DNA from: Plectrocnemia conspersa
Taxonomy: Eukaryota; Arthropoda; Insecta; Trichoptera; Polycentropodidae
DNA: 64,000 nt
Assembly: GCA_009617715.1 (NCBI GenBank)
Contig: VTFK01000294.1
Coordinates: forward strand, 620,001 to 684,000
Direction of reading: 5' to 3'
Under the pieces are notes generated by a model that saw only the letters and a program-made list of their open reading frames with translations, ran no database searches and was not told the origin of the DNA. Position numbers and translations under genes: made by a program. Below, piece by piece: positions 50,814-63,860 of this stretch (within the stretch, counting starts at the first letter, position 1; each line of letters opens with the position of its first letter).

Positions 50814-51506
50814 TGTAGCGAATCACACAGAGCCACGTTTGTGCAGACCTTTTTTGAAACTCGCGTAATTACTGTGACCAAAAGTGATTATTTAACAATA
50901 GTGCGATCACACAAAGGTTATCGTTACGACCTGAGGTTCTCTCATAAATAACACTCAAGGATTCTCCGGTGCATTAAATGAATATTTCTTTGTTATGAAA
51001 CAGTCGCAGAAAACAATGTATCACCGGAAGACAAATATTCCCGTTACACATACACAATTTTTCAACCTCGGAGATATCCATTAAGCAAATGTCACTTTCT
51101 AAAGACGTATACTTATTTCGTGTTCTAAGAAGCTGATTGGCTGTATAATCACTGCATGATTGTGATTGGTCAGCAAGCTTTACAGCTCTGAATCTCAATG
51201 AGAAGAGGGCAGTCACAAGCAGTCACTTGGCAGGCTCCGGCGGACACTCAAAGAGATCAGCAGACGCCCGTCACCCACAACATACTGTCATGGGACTCCG
51301 ACAAATTTCACTATACAGGACCTCTGAGGATCTATCACCGACAATATCCCTGCGCCAACTTTTCCACCACTGCTTCGAAAAAACACCTCGCCATTCATTG
51401 TCTGTCACAATATGTAATATAATCTAATAATATTCTCACTATTTTTCACCTGCTTCTTACTGGCTGAAAAGTCACACCCCTTAGTACAAAACTTACAAAA
51501 CCTTCA
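50814..51506 (+). mobile_element. LTR, family A, near full length
   Basis: It starts TGTAGCGAATCACACAGAG and ends ..CCTTCA, 693 bp. Internal blocks match the other copies (GGATTCTCCGGTGCATT, GATTGTGATTGGTCAGCAAG, TTTTCCACCACTGCTTCG). Unlike the others, it is followed by a primer binding site. Confidence 0.75.
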
Positions 51507-51508
51507 AG

Positions 51509-51543
51509 TGGTGACCCCAACGTGATACGAACACGCAAAGTTC
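51509..51543 (+). other. Primer binding site of LTR family A (tRNA-Trp type)
   Basis: TGGTGACCCCAACGTGAT lies two bases after the LTR end. It matches the complement of the 3' end of insect tRNA-Trp (recalled) with one mismatch. The next 17 bases (ACGAACACGCAAAGTTC) also follow that tRNA closely. No gag/pol reading frame continues from here. Confidence 0.6.
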
Positions 51544-52189
51544 AAGTCCCGAAATTCTCATCAAAAAACTATTTTTAAGCATCCTTTTAGTTTAAGTTCA
51601 TAATTTTCGATATACCCAAGATTAGATATGTTACAATTTTGTATCCAATATTAAAAAAATGTATCACGTGACTTTTATTTATGGCCACCGAGTCATTCAG
51701 CGGCATTAAATAATATTTCACGGTTATATAACGTGTTTTATTTTCAAATTTTAATTGCTGCAATTTGCATATCTTAAATTAGTTTTGTAACAAATAAATC
51801 TAACAATCATTATACAATATAGGTAGTTGAATCAAGAAACAATTTAAAAGCTCGACATTGTTCGACATCAGGGAATACTGTTTAATACACTACATTCTGT
51901 GAATCATGAATAAATCCAATTTTAACATATAAATAACCAATACCCGGAATAGTAAAAATAAGCAATATCAGATATTTTCAATTTAACTTTTATTTAAATT
52001 TATCGAGCCAGGAAGCGACTTTCAAGTTTCTGTCACGTAGAATCTATTCTATTTCCTGTAACAAATTGATGCGAATTCTAAAAATGAAAATTGTTTCAAA
52101 TAATACTCAATTCGAGGAATACTTACAATACTCGGCAATTATCTCACGTGACTTTATTCAACATTATTAAGCCAGGAAGCGATTTTCAA

Positions 52190-52620
52190 GCTCAGCGTGA
52201 AATAAGTCACGTATCCGATCAGGTACACACCGACCCGTCGCCATCTGATTACTAATTGTAAACACTGTCAGTGTTTGCCTTTCCCCATCCATCATCCATC
52301 TCTACGCATTCACACACATACAAAATTAATACCCATGCATTAGGACTCGAGCACGTCTCTTATTTATGCGGTTATAAATTAAATTCGCCTTTTTTACGAT
52401 GCACGTTTACCGGGAAAACGGTCAGCCGCTGGTCTAACTCGTTGTGCTCGCCAAAAACGTACTTTACATACCGATTGTGGTCACCAGCGGCGGTCAAAAT
52501 GTGACGACTTGACACGTTTTCGACTTTAATTCAACGTACGTGCTAAAGTGATTTATGAAGCGTTGATTCTAATGTCGTCACGTAGAGTCACAAAAAAGGC
52601 TCTCGAAATTATCGATCGAC
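52190..52620. promoter_or_regulatory. Candidate intronic regulatory element
   Basis: A balanced-composition unique block. A 77-codon open stretch (52271-52504) lacks known motifs. The palindrome ACACTGTCAGTGT (13 bases about a central T) occurs at about 52263. Confidence 0.25.
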
Positions 52621-53023
52621 TATATTATAATTTGATTAATATTCATAGCGACACTTGGAGTTCTGTAATACGTTTTTGATGTAGTCGTTAAATATTTACG
52701 TTTGATAAAAAGCACATGTTTTCAAACTGTGTAGAAATTGGAGTGATGTCATATGAAGCCAATCAAAATATTTTTAACCACATTCGTAGCCAGTAGTAGT
52801 AGTAATGTATGAAAATTATATATTACCTATCAATTACATTTAACTCTAGACTTACCTACTTTACAAGTACAAAAACATGCATAACATTCACATATAAGGA
52901 ACTCTAGATACAATCTTTTTTATTTTTCGAGAAGTGTTAAAAATATACAAATTTCACGAGAATACAAGTATATGAAAAATATATGTTATACTCTATAAAA
53001 ATTATAGTTATATTACATATATT

Positions 53024-53620
53024 GCGAGTTACTATGATGGGCGAGTACCGTTTTCTCCGAGCAGTGGGGGAAAAGCTGGCGCAGGGATGATGATCCTCAG
53101 GGGCCTTGTAGGTGCCAGTGACAATGTCTGAAGGTCAGTTCCTCTTGCTGCGATGATCATGTTCGGGAGTCTCAAGCCGTATCTTCGCATCTGTCGGGAG
53201 GGGGGGGGGTGCCAAGCTCCAAGTCTTCATTGGAGACCAGCCTCAAGTATTAAGGGTTACAGAACTCACTGACGAATCACAATCATGCAGCAATCATCCA
53301 GTGAATTGCCGCTTCTTAGCGAAATATGTATACGACTTTTTTTCTTGATGGACATCTCCGAGATCGAATTGCGTAACGGGAATTTGTGCTTTTTGTCTTC
53401 CGGTGCTATATTGTTTGTAATAAAGATATATATTGTTTCGTAATAAAGAAATATTCATTCAATGAATCCTTGTGTGCTATTTTAGTGAAACCCTTCTCTT
53501 TAGTTATAACGAGAGCTTTTGTGTGGTCCCATCCTTTACATTATTGTCTAGTTTATCCTTATTAATGTATGATCATTTTGGTCAGTCATTAAGGCGAGTT
53601 TTAAGAATAATATTTCTCAC
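53024..53620 (-). mobile_element. LTR fragment, family A
   Basis: The left part (GCGAGTTACTATGATGGGCG) matches 15.66 kb. The rest matches the 32.1-32.6-kb copy in the same orientation. The LTR's own 5' terminus is missing. The run GGGAGGGGGGGGGT lies inside it. Confidence 0.7.
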
Positions 53621-54299
53621 AGTGTAATATTTAAATTTGCTTTAGTTTAATTCTGACATGTTGTTTCCTCATTAAGCAGATTTTTTTTATTCTCGTTATT
53701 TGCTGTTTTCCTATTTTATAGCATTGCTTCTTAAAAGAGTGGATATTGTATTTTCACAAACCTAAAACAATTAAATAGTTCAATGAAGCGACCATAGGAC
53801 TATGTTGATATTGTATTGGTATTTATTGGATATGTTTTTCTCACGTTTTAAATTACAACCAGGTAAATACTTAGTCATAGAAAAGCATCTGGAGAGAAAC
53901 AGTCGAAATTCAAACCTCTTATAATTGAAGTACATTTTTATCTAATTGAAAATTAGATATTCATATGTATATATAACACAATAACAGACACTTAGTATTA
54001 AAAAGTATAGATATAAAACAAATTACAGAAAAAGTATTATTTTATTTACTTTACAAAATATATTATCAGCTCACCATTTAATTTTTTTTAATTTGAATTA
54101 ACGATCTGAATAAATAGTTAATTAAACAGCAATCTATTTTATGATAGTAATAAAATCATCTCATTACAGTATCTTTATTGTGACTATAATGTTATAATCT
54201 AAGCACCTTGCTCATACTCCCACACAAAATCAATTAAAACTAGAATATGCTAATAGCTTATTCGAAAAAATAATTTAGTAGGTGTCTTAAACTATTTAT

Positions 54300-54760
54300 G
54301 TACACACCATAATTCCAATTGAGACATTACCGGAAAAGACTAATGTCGTTTTAATTGCCCTATTTATGCTCGTCTGATTCCAGATGTTTAATTTTGAATG
54401 AGGGATGTGTGTTCGGGTATATGATGCGTGTCCAAGCCCACATCGATAGAATCCAAATGCGTTTCACATAGAATAGGTCATTGTGCAAAGTGTTAGATTT
54501 TCTACTGATTAAATCCAAGTTGCACTGTGTCTAATTGGACTACGTCACGTGTTGTAAATAGTCCGTGTACCAGCTCTCTTGAATAATGGGCCCAGATTAG
54601 GTGAGACGCAACCGGTATAATTAGATGTTATGAATGGGATTGTGTTAATCTCATTCAGTTAGTTATAATCGTATTATCATAATGGAGCAAAGCAAATATG
54701 ACGTTTATTAATTTTGCAAATGTACACTAATGAAATAAAATAAAAACTGTTTGTCATCTC
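54300..54760. promoter_or_regulatory. Candidate intronic regulatory element
   Basis: Unique sequence of about 450 bases with CATCGATAGAAT, TACGTCACGTG and several TAATTG/TTAATT cores, without a coding frame. It is one of the stronger candidates by composition. Confidence 0.35.
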
Positions 54761-56029
54761 TGAAATTGCTCCTTTTGTATTATTACGCCCTCTTTTTTTC
54801 AAAGTCACCCAACATTATGTGTGTATAAACCATAATTCTAATTTATTTTATACCCTTTTTGGTGTTGGGCGTACCTTTTCTTAAATCTCCCTCATTTGAG
54901 CGACTTTGAGATGGATTTATTCTACAGACGATATAATACCCTATCTGGGTAACTTTGGCGATTCAACCCTTGCAGATATATTTTGCGCTTGATGTTGTCA
55001 TTTTAGTCATTTTAATTAATGTCTTATTATACATGTATTTGCATATTTTATTGTAGTTTTACTAATAATTATAACCAATTAACATTTTATTTGTAGAATA
55101 ATATTTGGATATTTTAATAAATACTGATGGCATCAAAAACTGCCATTTTTATACTAGCAGTAAAAATGTTATAGCTTTAAAAATTCAATTTTAACACTAT
55201 TAGATTTCTGGTAAAATATATGATTTTACTAGCTTTATGCTTAATTTAACCAGCACAGTAGAACTGTAGTGTAAATCAGTGACTAATATCTGATAGACCT
55301 ATGAATCCTTTTTTTAAATTGAATTCGTAACACAAGAAATCGGAATTAGTAATTATTATGTAATTGTATTTCCGATTATTCATCACATATGTATATGTTT
55401 TCCTTTATTTTTTTAATCTCACGGATAAATATTTAAAATAAAATTAAGCTAGACATCTATTGTTTGAAAGCTATAATATTAGGTTATAATTAATAGAATA
55501 AATGCCACTGGTATACAGACATGGATTTTAGTCTGATGTCTCACTTAATTTTTACCCCATTGTAACGCATTAGGCTAACACTTGTCATGTTGCATCGAAA
55601 GATTTATTAGAACGAAAGGCATAACTAATAAATATACACGGGAAATATTTAGAAAATACAGGTTCAAAACTTTTTTTTATTTTTTTTAAAAGTTTGTGTG
55701 TAAATAATAGCAACGTCATGCGTTTGTTGTGTGTTTAAAATGCCCGTGTATTGCTCCGTTCCAACTTACTCATAAGATTATCCAATATATAAAAATACAT
55801 TGGAAAAAATGACAAATCAAAAAAAAATATTTCACGATTTGTAATTTTTCTCTTTGTTAAAATATTCGTAAAAATTAAATTTATACGAATCTTTTTGCGG
55901 TTCCGTGACAGATATTTTAAAATATTTATGCTTTCTCGGAAGCTTTTAATAGAGATTAATAATTAATAATTATAAATTATTATGTTTAATATATTTTATA
56001 ACCAATAGATGTCACTGCAGCCGGAGCCG

Positions 56030-56150
56030 GTTTTTTAACAATAGCGCATTTTTTTAAAGTAAAAATTTGAGTGCCACTGCCGGTGTTCGAACCGCAACCT
56101 CAGAGTTAATAGTCTGAGACGTTACTGACTACGCTATTCTGCCATTAATA
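56030..56150 (-). repeat. tRNA-derived SINE or tRNA pseudogene
   Basis: The minus strand reads TAGCGTAGTCAGTAA (A-box-like), an anticodon-arm-like CTCAGACTATTAACTCTGAG hairpin, and GGTTCGAACACC (B-box-like) in tRNA order. The 8-base anticodon loop and mismatched T stem rule out a functional tRNA. Confidence 0.45.
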
Positions 56151-56209
56151 ATAATTAAATCATCATCCTGTTGAAGTTTGTTCTTTTCAACGATCATCCA
56201 GTTCTCTGT

Positions 56210-56252
56210 TCATTTTCACTTATTCTTAAAATACTCGAATAAGTGAAAATGA
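56210..56252. repeat. Hairpin, 16-bp perfect arms, 11-base loop
   Basis: TCATTTTCACTTATTC is followed by an 11-base loop and GAATAAGTGAAAATGA. Confidence 0.85.
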
Positions 56253-56479
56253 GAAATAAAAAACGCTCAGAAATCTGACTGCCTAATTGTGACTATAGTA
56301 AATAATAGATAATGACTTACATTTAAAATTTATTAGTCTGGTATTATTTGTGAATATCATAAAGATACAGTTGTACTCAAATCTTTCGATAACAATTTAG
56401 TATGCAAGGGTTGATGTAGTGAGTCTATCAAAATATTCACATTAAATATCAGATTTAATATTAACCTGAATAAAAATAA

Positions 56480-57010
56480 GTTTCAACTGAGAATATTTTT
56501 TACTAAGCGCATAATGGGCGTATTTCATAATTCTTACACTATGTGCGAAAGAATCAAGAATAAACTCCAAGTCGCTAATGGTCCCGTCTTCCACTTGAGC
56601 GATATTGTGAAATAAAAATGATAAGTCTCACAAAGGGAATTCCCCCGAATGAGTTGCCCCCATCAGTTTCCCGTCCTCTGCCCTAGGCCCTTCTTGTCAG
56701 TTATCTTTCTCTCTCTCTCTCACCCTCTCCCTCTTTAACTGTATCGCTCACCACCCTGAATAATTAAGCCCTGCCAAATGGATGAATTCAATCAGATTTT
56801 GGGTCCGGACCATTCTTCCCGTTCGGATCTTCGTCGTTGAGAGAAATAAAAAGCTTTAAAGTAATAATTTTTCAGAGGGATATTTATAGCTTGGTAAAAA
56901 TTTGTGACGAGATTCCATTAAGCGATGACCCGAGGGAGCTGTGTCATTGTAAAGTCGTTGAAATATTTATTGATACCTACTCTCTCATCGGCTTAAATCG
57001 ATGGACGGGT
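56480..57010. promoter_or_regulatory. Candidate intronic regulatory element
   Basis: The longest higher-GC, non-repetitive block in intron 2. It contains a (TC)n tract (56706-56721), GGGTCCGGACC and ordered AT/GC patches. No coding frame was found. Conservation is expected if it is an enhancer, but I cannot test this. Confidence 0.4.
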
Positions 57011-57189
57011 TAAAGATTATTTTGAGATAGGACAAGTCATATATGATGATAGTTTTATTACAGTCGTGGATTAGAAGCTATACTTTTAATAACGAATATG
57101 ATTTAAATGGGTCAAAAATAAATAAAATAAAATGAACGTATCCTATGCGGTATGATATCACAAAAAATTGCTGTATCAAAGCATTACTT

Positions 57190-57520
57190 TTTTGACAGGT
57201 CTCAATATCGAGGGGTGAATCCATGGTGATTCTGAGTCAGGTTAAAATCACGGCCTGAGGGAAAACACCCATTCCCTTATTCCATGTACAGGGGAGGAAT
57301 TTTGGATGTGCTTTAAAACGTTTGCTTTCCCCCCGTGGATTTTCCGGGCACGGTATGCTGGAGATCACCACTTAATTATGTTTCGGAAACGATCCCTCGC
57401 CTGAAATACCTGGAAAATATACGCATCGGATCGGATTATTGTTTGCTGTTGTTTTTAACCGCTGTTGTATGTATGCGTGTGTGTGTGCGTAAACTTTTCA
57501 ATGTTTTGGTATCATCCAAA
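57190..57520. promoter_or_regulatory. Candidate intronic regulatory element
   Basis: A second unique higher-GC block, ending in a short GTGTGTGTGTG run near 57480. A 67-codon open stretch from 57335 has no known motif. Confidence 0.3.
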
Positions 57521-59086
57521 GCGATTTCTAAACCTTAAAATAAATATACAATGTTCGTATTCATAATGAAATATGGTTTATTAACACATTTGCCCGCTAA
57601 TGATGTAACAGATTAGGCAAAGCTCTATTTATCCATCAATTTATCTACATAAAATTTGTCAAATGAGAAAAATCCATGACAGACTGTAGTTATAAAATTT
57701 CTTTTTAATTTTTATACAATAGCTCAGTCCATTGTTTAAGTCAAATAACAATCAATTGTTCATAAAATACTGAACAGATTATAATAGAAGTACAAGTGCT
57801 TTTTTTAACAATTGAGAAATTAGCACAACACGTAAAAAATGTACACATTCTATTATAAATAATAATAAAACATATTCACATGAACAAAATTTCTGTTAAC
57901 TTTATATATTAACTACGTTTCGATTTATCGGATCATATACTCTTAAACTATGGTGTAACTGCTTTAGCTTAATAGTTGTATAATACATGAACATGATTTT
58001 TATTCAGACATGATCGATATTTAATACTCTCATATACTTATTTTTTTAATATTTATGTTATTAGCTTTTATGGGTTGCATGGTTGACGAGCCAATATAAT
58101 GCTAGTTGGCAACCTCGTAAATTTTCGAGTCTAAGCGAATTGTATTGTCACTATTTTCAATCAAAGGTCACTGCCCTCAATACAAATTGTTGCACATAAC
58201 ATTATTTTTTTGCTAACATTTTATAACAAACAAAATTATTTTTAAAAAAAGTCTTTAAAAATTGCTTTGTACTTTGTTTTTATTATATATTTGTATATAT
58301 CTTACAGTAAATATATATTTTCACTGATATAAATATATTTTCACCAATTGTTTCAAGGAAATCATATTCAAATACATTTTCACGGGTGGATAAATTTATT
58401 TAAAATCAATTTGACAGCTGTAAAACATCCATTTGCTATTCGAAAAACCATGTTGACTTAATAAAATTTAAAAAATAAAGTTAATTTTTTCATAGCAGGG
58501 CAATTTGGGTTTGGTTGATTTGTTTAGGTTAGGTTTGAATCTCAACAGCAACTGAACGTTTCGTTAATTTTTCAGTGAAAGTATATTTTTACTAATATAA
58601 ATATCATTTCATTAATTAGACCACTTAAAATGTATCAAACAATCGATTTAAAATTTCAGTGAAAAATATTTTCACTGGTAATACACATTCATTGTAATAT
58701 ATACAAGTGAATAAAGATAAGCACTACATCGCTATAAGTCGTATTATATTAAAAATATGAGGTCATAATAGAGTATCAGTGGTATAAAATTTAAATTTAA
58801 AAATATCGGTCTTAATTGTTAAAGTCTTGTTATTGAAACTAATTTACAAAATAAATCGTCAGGCTTTAATTGTTTGTTTAACATGCTGTATTGCTTAAGG
58901 TTAATGCTTTTTATGTTATTACGGTAGATTTAAAGCAAATATACTTGTAATAATATTTAAACGTTTTTTTGAAGCTATGAAACCCTTGAATATATGCATT
59001 TTTTATATTTACAAATAACCCTTTATTATTCATTTATTGCTTTTTATTATAATTTGTAAAATCTAGGGTGCTTTGAAGCAAGCGTA

Positions 59087-59281
59087 CTAAAATAAATTAA
59101 CATATGTATTAATCAATTGACTGATTACATGACAAAGTATCGAAGGGTGCAGACCCTCAGCAACGCGCCATCTCGGCATGGCGTACTTTGATGTGTCTGC
59201 AATCTTAAGGTTTAAGTTGCGTAGATTTCTGGCATAATATCTAAAGAAGGTCTCTATCTTCAGCGGCTCCCATAAGAGCAT
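59087..59281 (-). mobile_element. Coding-repeat fragment (AEGL motif), family unknown
   Basis: An open minus-strand stretch reads ETFFRYYARNLRNLNLKIAD, then MPRWRVAEGLHPSILCHVI. The last part is shared with 8.44-8.50 kb. Its recurrence suggests a LINE tail or other TE protein rather than a host exon. Confidence 0.4.
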
Positions 59282-59699
59282 GCCTTACATATGCCTTACG
59301 CTCAGAAAATCATTAGTCGCCATTTTTTTTTGAATTAGACACGCTTCTATCTTCTTACCAAATGAGTTTTAAATTGTTCTAAAAAAAAAGCTTTAGCGAA
59401 AGCTCAGTGACGAGTTGTTAACTGGTCGCCAAAGCAAGTTTTTCCCCGCCACTGCTTCGTAAGCTTATGTTGCCAGTGTAGCCAACTACTAAATCGGCCC
59501 CCAAGCAGAAATTTTATTTATAAAATAATGATTTATTATATAAGAAATATTATTTTAATGAATACAGGTATTAAAAAAACTATGAATTGTATACTACATC
59601 AATATTTTATTATAATAAAAATCAAAGTGTTTCTTAAAATATATTACAAATATATCGCATTTTTAATTTTTGTTATATTCACATTTAACCTCATTCTAA

Positions 59700-60480
59700 A
59701 TATAAGCCGTATCCATCGAACGAATTATAAAGCTCGCCCTAAATTTCCAATCTCAAAAGAGGTTCGCCGTTTTTCGCCGATTTTCCACTTGTCTCGTTCC
59801 GGTGTGACGGAGCGTAATGATACCCCTCTACCGGTACTTGTTTCTAATAATAACAACTTATTTTACATCCTCGAAATTTTATTTACATCCACATGGAAAA
59901 TCATAAGGTTATTTTTTTCTATAATTGTCTCTGCGTCTACTCATGGCCTGAGGCGCATCCAGGAACTTATTTTATTACCATTTTATATAATATAATATAT
60001 GGAGGGATAAAAATAAATTCATAAAAGGTATGCAGATAAAGGGAGTTGCTTAGTGATACAGAGAGCTGATATTGATGTATCAATAAATATGCATATATAA
60101 TATAAAGACTTATATGGAATCAATAGTTTTAGTGAAAAAATAATTAAATATTGATTTATTATATATATATGTATATAAAATATTAAATGTAATAATATGC
60201 CCCTACTTTTAAAAAGCGAAACAAAAAAGCCACCCCGCATCTGATTTATTGTTCCTTCAGACATTTTTCTCGGCGTCGCGTTAACTCGGAAAACTTTTCT
60301 TCCCTTTGATCTTGTTTACAAGGGTTCTTCTTCTCAGTAGAAAATTTCTCGACAAACGTTTCGATCCACGTCATCTTTTGTTGTACGTATGAAATCCCTT
60401 TATGCATGGATTACTTTGTATAAATTTCGCGAAAACATTCGCGTCGCGTTACAGTCGCTTCTGGCTCGGAATCGAGTTTT
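59700..60480. promoter_or_regulatory. Two candidate regulatory blocks
   Basis: Higher-GC patches at about 59710-59850 and 60240-60480 are separated by AT-rich DNA. The 155-codon open stretch over the first (59528-59995) is rich in I/F/L/N from AT bias and has no known domain. Confidence 0.25.
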
Positions 60481-61008
60481 ATAACATGTTTATAATCTTA
60501 AATTTGTTTATATGATTCAACATTTAAAAAAAATACATCACTAGTTATTTCTTTATAAGCATGAGATAATAAATTGTTATATAATAGCATACTCTCAAAT
60601 GGATCGTTATGAGTAAAAATACTTACAGCAGCAGGTACCTAAAAGCAATATAAGATCGGAGTTTTTGTAATAATGCTGCTGTTTATCCGCTTCTTATATA
60701 GCACATAAATATGTAATTAGTAATAGCTGTAAAGCTAATAGTACTTTATTGATAAATATGCTCCTTAACACGATAATGACAAAATAGCATTAATTTTGAA
60801 CGGTATACAAGTTTAGAAACATATATTGCGATGAGTACATCAAACGGTCATAAATATATTCACATTGAAAATAGTCGTATAGCTACAAAATTTTCTACTT
60901 CACTACATTTTCTATAAACACATCAAAGTTAATACATCACTTTGAGTGGTTATTACACATTCACGGCTGATATACCGTTTTAGCGAATTCCTGTGCGTTT
61001 TATACTAA

Positions 61009-61400
61009 GCACGAGTGTGGCGTTCAAGTGGGCAAATATGCAAAATAGTCTCCGTTCAAAAATCTGGCTCTGAACTACACAGACATCGAGGAAATGCAAT
61101 CACCCACCTTTGTGCGAGAGGCGAGATAAAGCGCTTTGAAGTTATTCAAAGTCGAAGTTTTGAAGCGCACTTAGCAGCGCACGGGGACGACTCGAGAAAG
61201 AAAAGCTTATCTACCCGACAGCTGGGTAAATGGTGTATAGCTAGAAAGACAGGATCTGTTTACACGTGGAGCACGTGGTGTGAGATCTTAAAGCTCTAAC
61301 TGACCCCGATATGAATGCCTATCTTAAGGTTACCACTTATGAACAGGAAAACACGTTTAAAATCATGATCCCGTTCATACCCAATGAGCTTCAATTATAC
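61009..61400 (+). other. Unrecognised higher-GC open stretch
   Basis: The frame is open from just after a TAA (61006-61008) to 61299, about 96 codons of balanced amino-acid composition (ARGEIKRFEVIQSRSFEAHL), without an early ATG. There is no domain I know. It could be a regulatory island, a TE fragment or an internal exon. Confidence 0.25.
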
Positions 61401-62699
61401 TAGGTCTCTTATATTTTTATTAATTTCATAATCATGATAACTAAGTTTTTATTAAATAAATGTATTTAAAATGTAATTAAACACATAACTGATATGATCC
61501 TAATTAGAAGCAATTGTCATGTCAGTGTGGACCGATGATATAAACCATTGTTGATGGGCACTTACTTTACAATTAAATTACTCCTGGCCCAGGGAGAAGG
61601 TTTATCGTGTAATCAGTATTTTTATATATTTCTTAGTAATGCTTTAATTACATATATAATAATATCTTCTCAAAAAGTAGTTTTTAAGTGGTTCCAAAAA
61701 ACGTTGTTATCTTATTTGGCAACCGGTCGCCACATTTTCCTTGGAAAATCATATACATAGATGGTTGATTACTATGTGTATACTAGTTTTCATTCTGGGA
61801 ATAATAAATTAACACGTATTGTCTGCTCATTTCCTAACTTATTTATTAACCGTTATAACGTTTAGTAAAATGACGTACGTTCTTGTTTTCTGCGAATGAG
61901 GCATTAGGGTTTTTGATATTATCTTATTTTAGCAATGTTGCATCATCTGATTTATGCGGAACTTATGCAAACGGCTTTTTGCGTATTATTAATTGCAAAA
62001 ATTAAGACTCTCACTCACAGCATATATTGCTTCATAAAAATCATCGTCAAAATAAATTGTTTTAAAAAAAATTATAACTAGATTTTTTTATAATTTATTA
62101 TGAAACATTTAATTTACAAAATTAAATTTATGTATATAAAATCATAGTATTATTTCAAAGTCTATTTATGTTATTATAATTTTTGCTAGATTTTTTCTGG
62201 CTATTTAAGTGAGTGAAAAATAATGTTGATGATAATATAAATGATAATATAATTTTTACTATGGATCGTATCATATTATTTATACAGCTATTGGGAGGTC
62301 TTATTTATCGCTTAATAACGTCGTTATTAAAATAAATTATTACTCTTTTTCTAAGATTTAGAATTATTCTATAATTTTATATTTTCAATTTGTGGTAAAA
62401 ATATTGCTGTGTATTCAATATACTAAGAAAGAAGCTAATTATTTGTTTTAAATTTTTTTGAGTCATAGCTATATTGTACGTGTGCATTACACCCGTAATT
62501 GAGCTATATTAATGGTCACTTTCAGTTTTAATTTACTACTATTATTATCAATATGTATAGTATAGTTGTATTCAAAATCCACAATATAATAAATGACGGC
62601 GATAACTAAAGCATTTAATTATTACATTAATTTATTTACCTTATATATGTATCTAATTTGTACACTACCCAAATTTTATTTAAACATACATTAATGACA

Positions 62700-63440
62700 T
62701 TGTATATAAATAAAAAAAAATACTTAATATTATAATTTATTTCTTAATGCACAAATGTGTTTCTTTATTCCATTCAGGAAATCCGCTACAGTTTTATTTT
62801 TGCGAATTGTCCTAGGAATAAAATTATACAAACTTCACACCTATATACATAAATCCCCTGGCCGTACTCATTTTCTTATAACTGTCTATCCTTAAATTCT
62901 CCCAATTTGTAGTATTAAATTTATGCACATCTTTATTTCTTATTAAATACTTTGGTTTTATTTTATTTTCTAACTTATATACAAATACTAAATCATGAAT
63001 ATTCTATATTTCTTGAACATTTAACTATTCTAATCTAGCAATCATACAACTAGCAAATTTATTTTTATTTAATACTACTCTCATTTCCTTATTTTGTAAT
63101 TTTTGTAACATAAATTAATCTAATTTATTAAACATATTTAATAATGTTGCACAATAATTAAAATGAGGCAATATAATACTATTGTAATTTTTTTTGTGTT
63201 TATACTTAACATATTTTTCATTCTGGATAAAATATCTGTTTTTATACTATTTTTTTTAATATAATTAATACTTATAATGTTCCTAAAATTTTTTTATCTA
63301 CAATTACTTCTACATATTTTATATTATTAATTATTTTTATGATAGATTATCTATAAATATTTTGATATTATTATCTATCATGTTTTTATAACGAATAAAC
63401 ATACATTTAGTTTAAGTAAACTATTTTTTACTATATTTAT
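62700..63440 (-). mobile_element. CR1-like LINE, third copy (C-terminal part)
   Basis: It matches 28.5-29.25 kb in order (TATTAAATTTATGCACATC, ACATACATTTAGTTT). It is heavily decayed, with no long frame. Confidence 0.7.
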
Positions 63441-63599
63441 ATTGTACTTGATTTCAATATTTCATTATTCTATTGTACTAAATTTTTATACTAAAGTATT
63501 GAATTCACAATCTTTTTAATTCTCTCAATGTAATATGAATTTTTATGTATATTTTTACCAATCTCCATATTTATTATGTCGTTTCATTGAGTAGAAATT

Positions 63600-63860
63600 A
63601 TTATTATATTTAGTATGTTTTGACTGCCATATTTCTAGATTTCACTTTATATTTCACTCGTTTTGTTTTTATTATTTGCAATATTTTTGCATTTTTTAAC
63701 AACATTTTTAACATCATCATTAAATCACGGTTTTGGGTTTTATCGGTATTCTGTTTAAAAAATTTTACTATCTACAATATTATTATAAATATTGTTCCAT
63801 ATCATATTAACATCCATGTTATCTACATTCCAATCACATTTTTGTAATTATAATCATAAT
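63600..63860 (-). mobile_element. CR1-like LINE fragment, region between endonuclease and reverse transcriptase
   Basis: The minus strand reads NVDNMDVNMIWNNIYNNIVD, then FNDDVKNVVKKCK, resembling the linker that precedes the reverse transcriptase. It probably belongs to the copy at 62.7 kb with an internal deletion between them. Confidence 0.45.

Noticed and set aside
56030..56150. Functional tRNA gene (Asn-like)
   Set aside because: The anticodon loop is 8 bases, the T stem is mismatched and the acceptor arms do not pair.
59528..59995. 155-codon open stretch with hydrophobic segments
   Set aside because: Apparent membrane segments come from AT-rich codons (F, I, L, N, Y). There is no conserved motif and no second copy.
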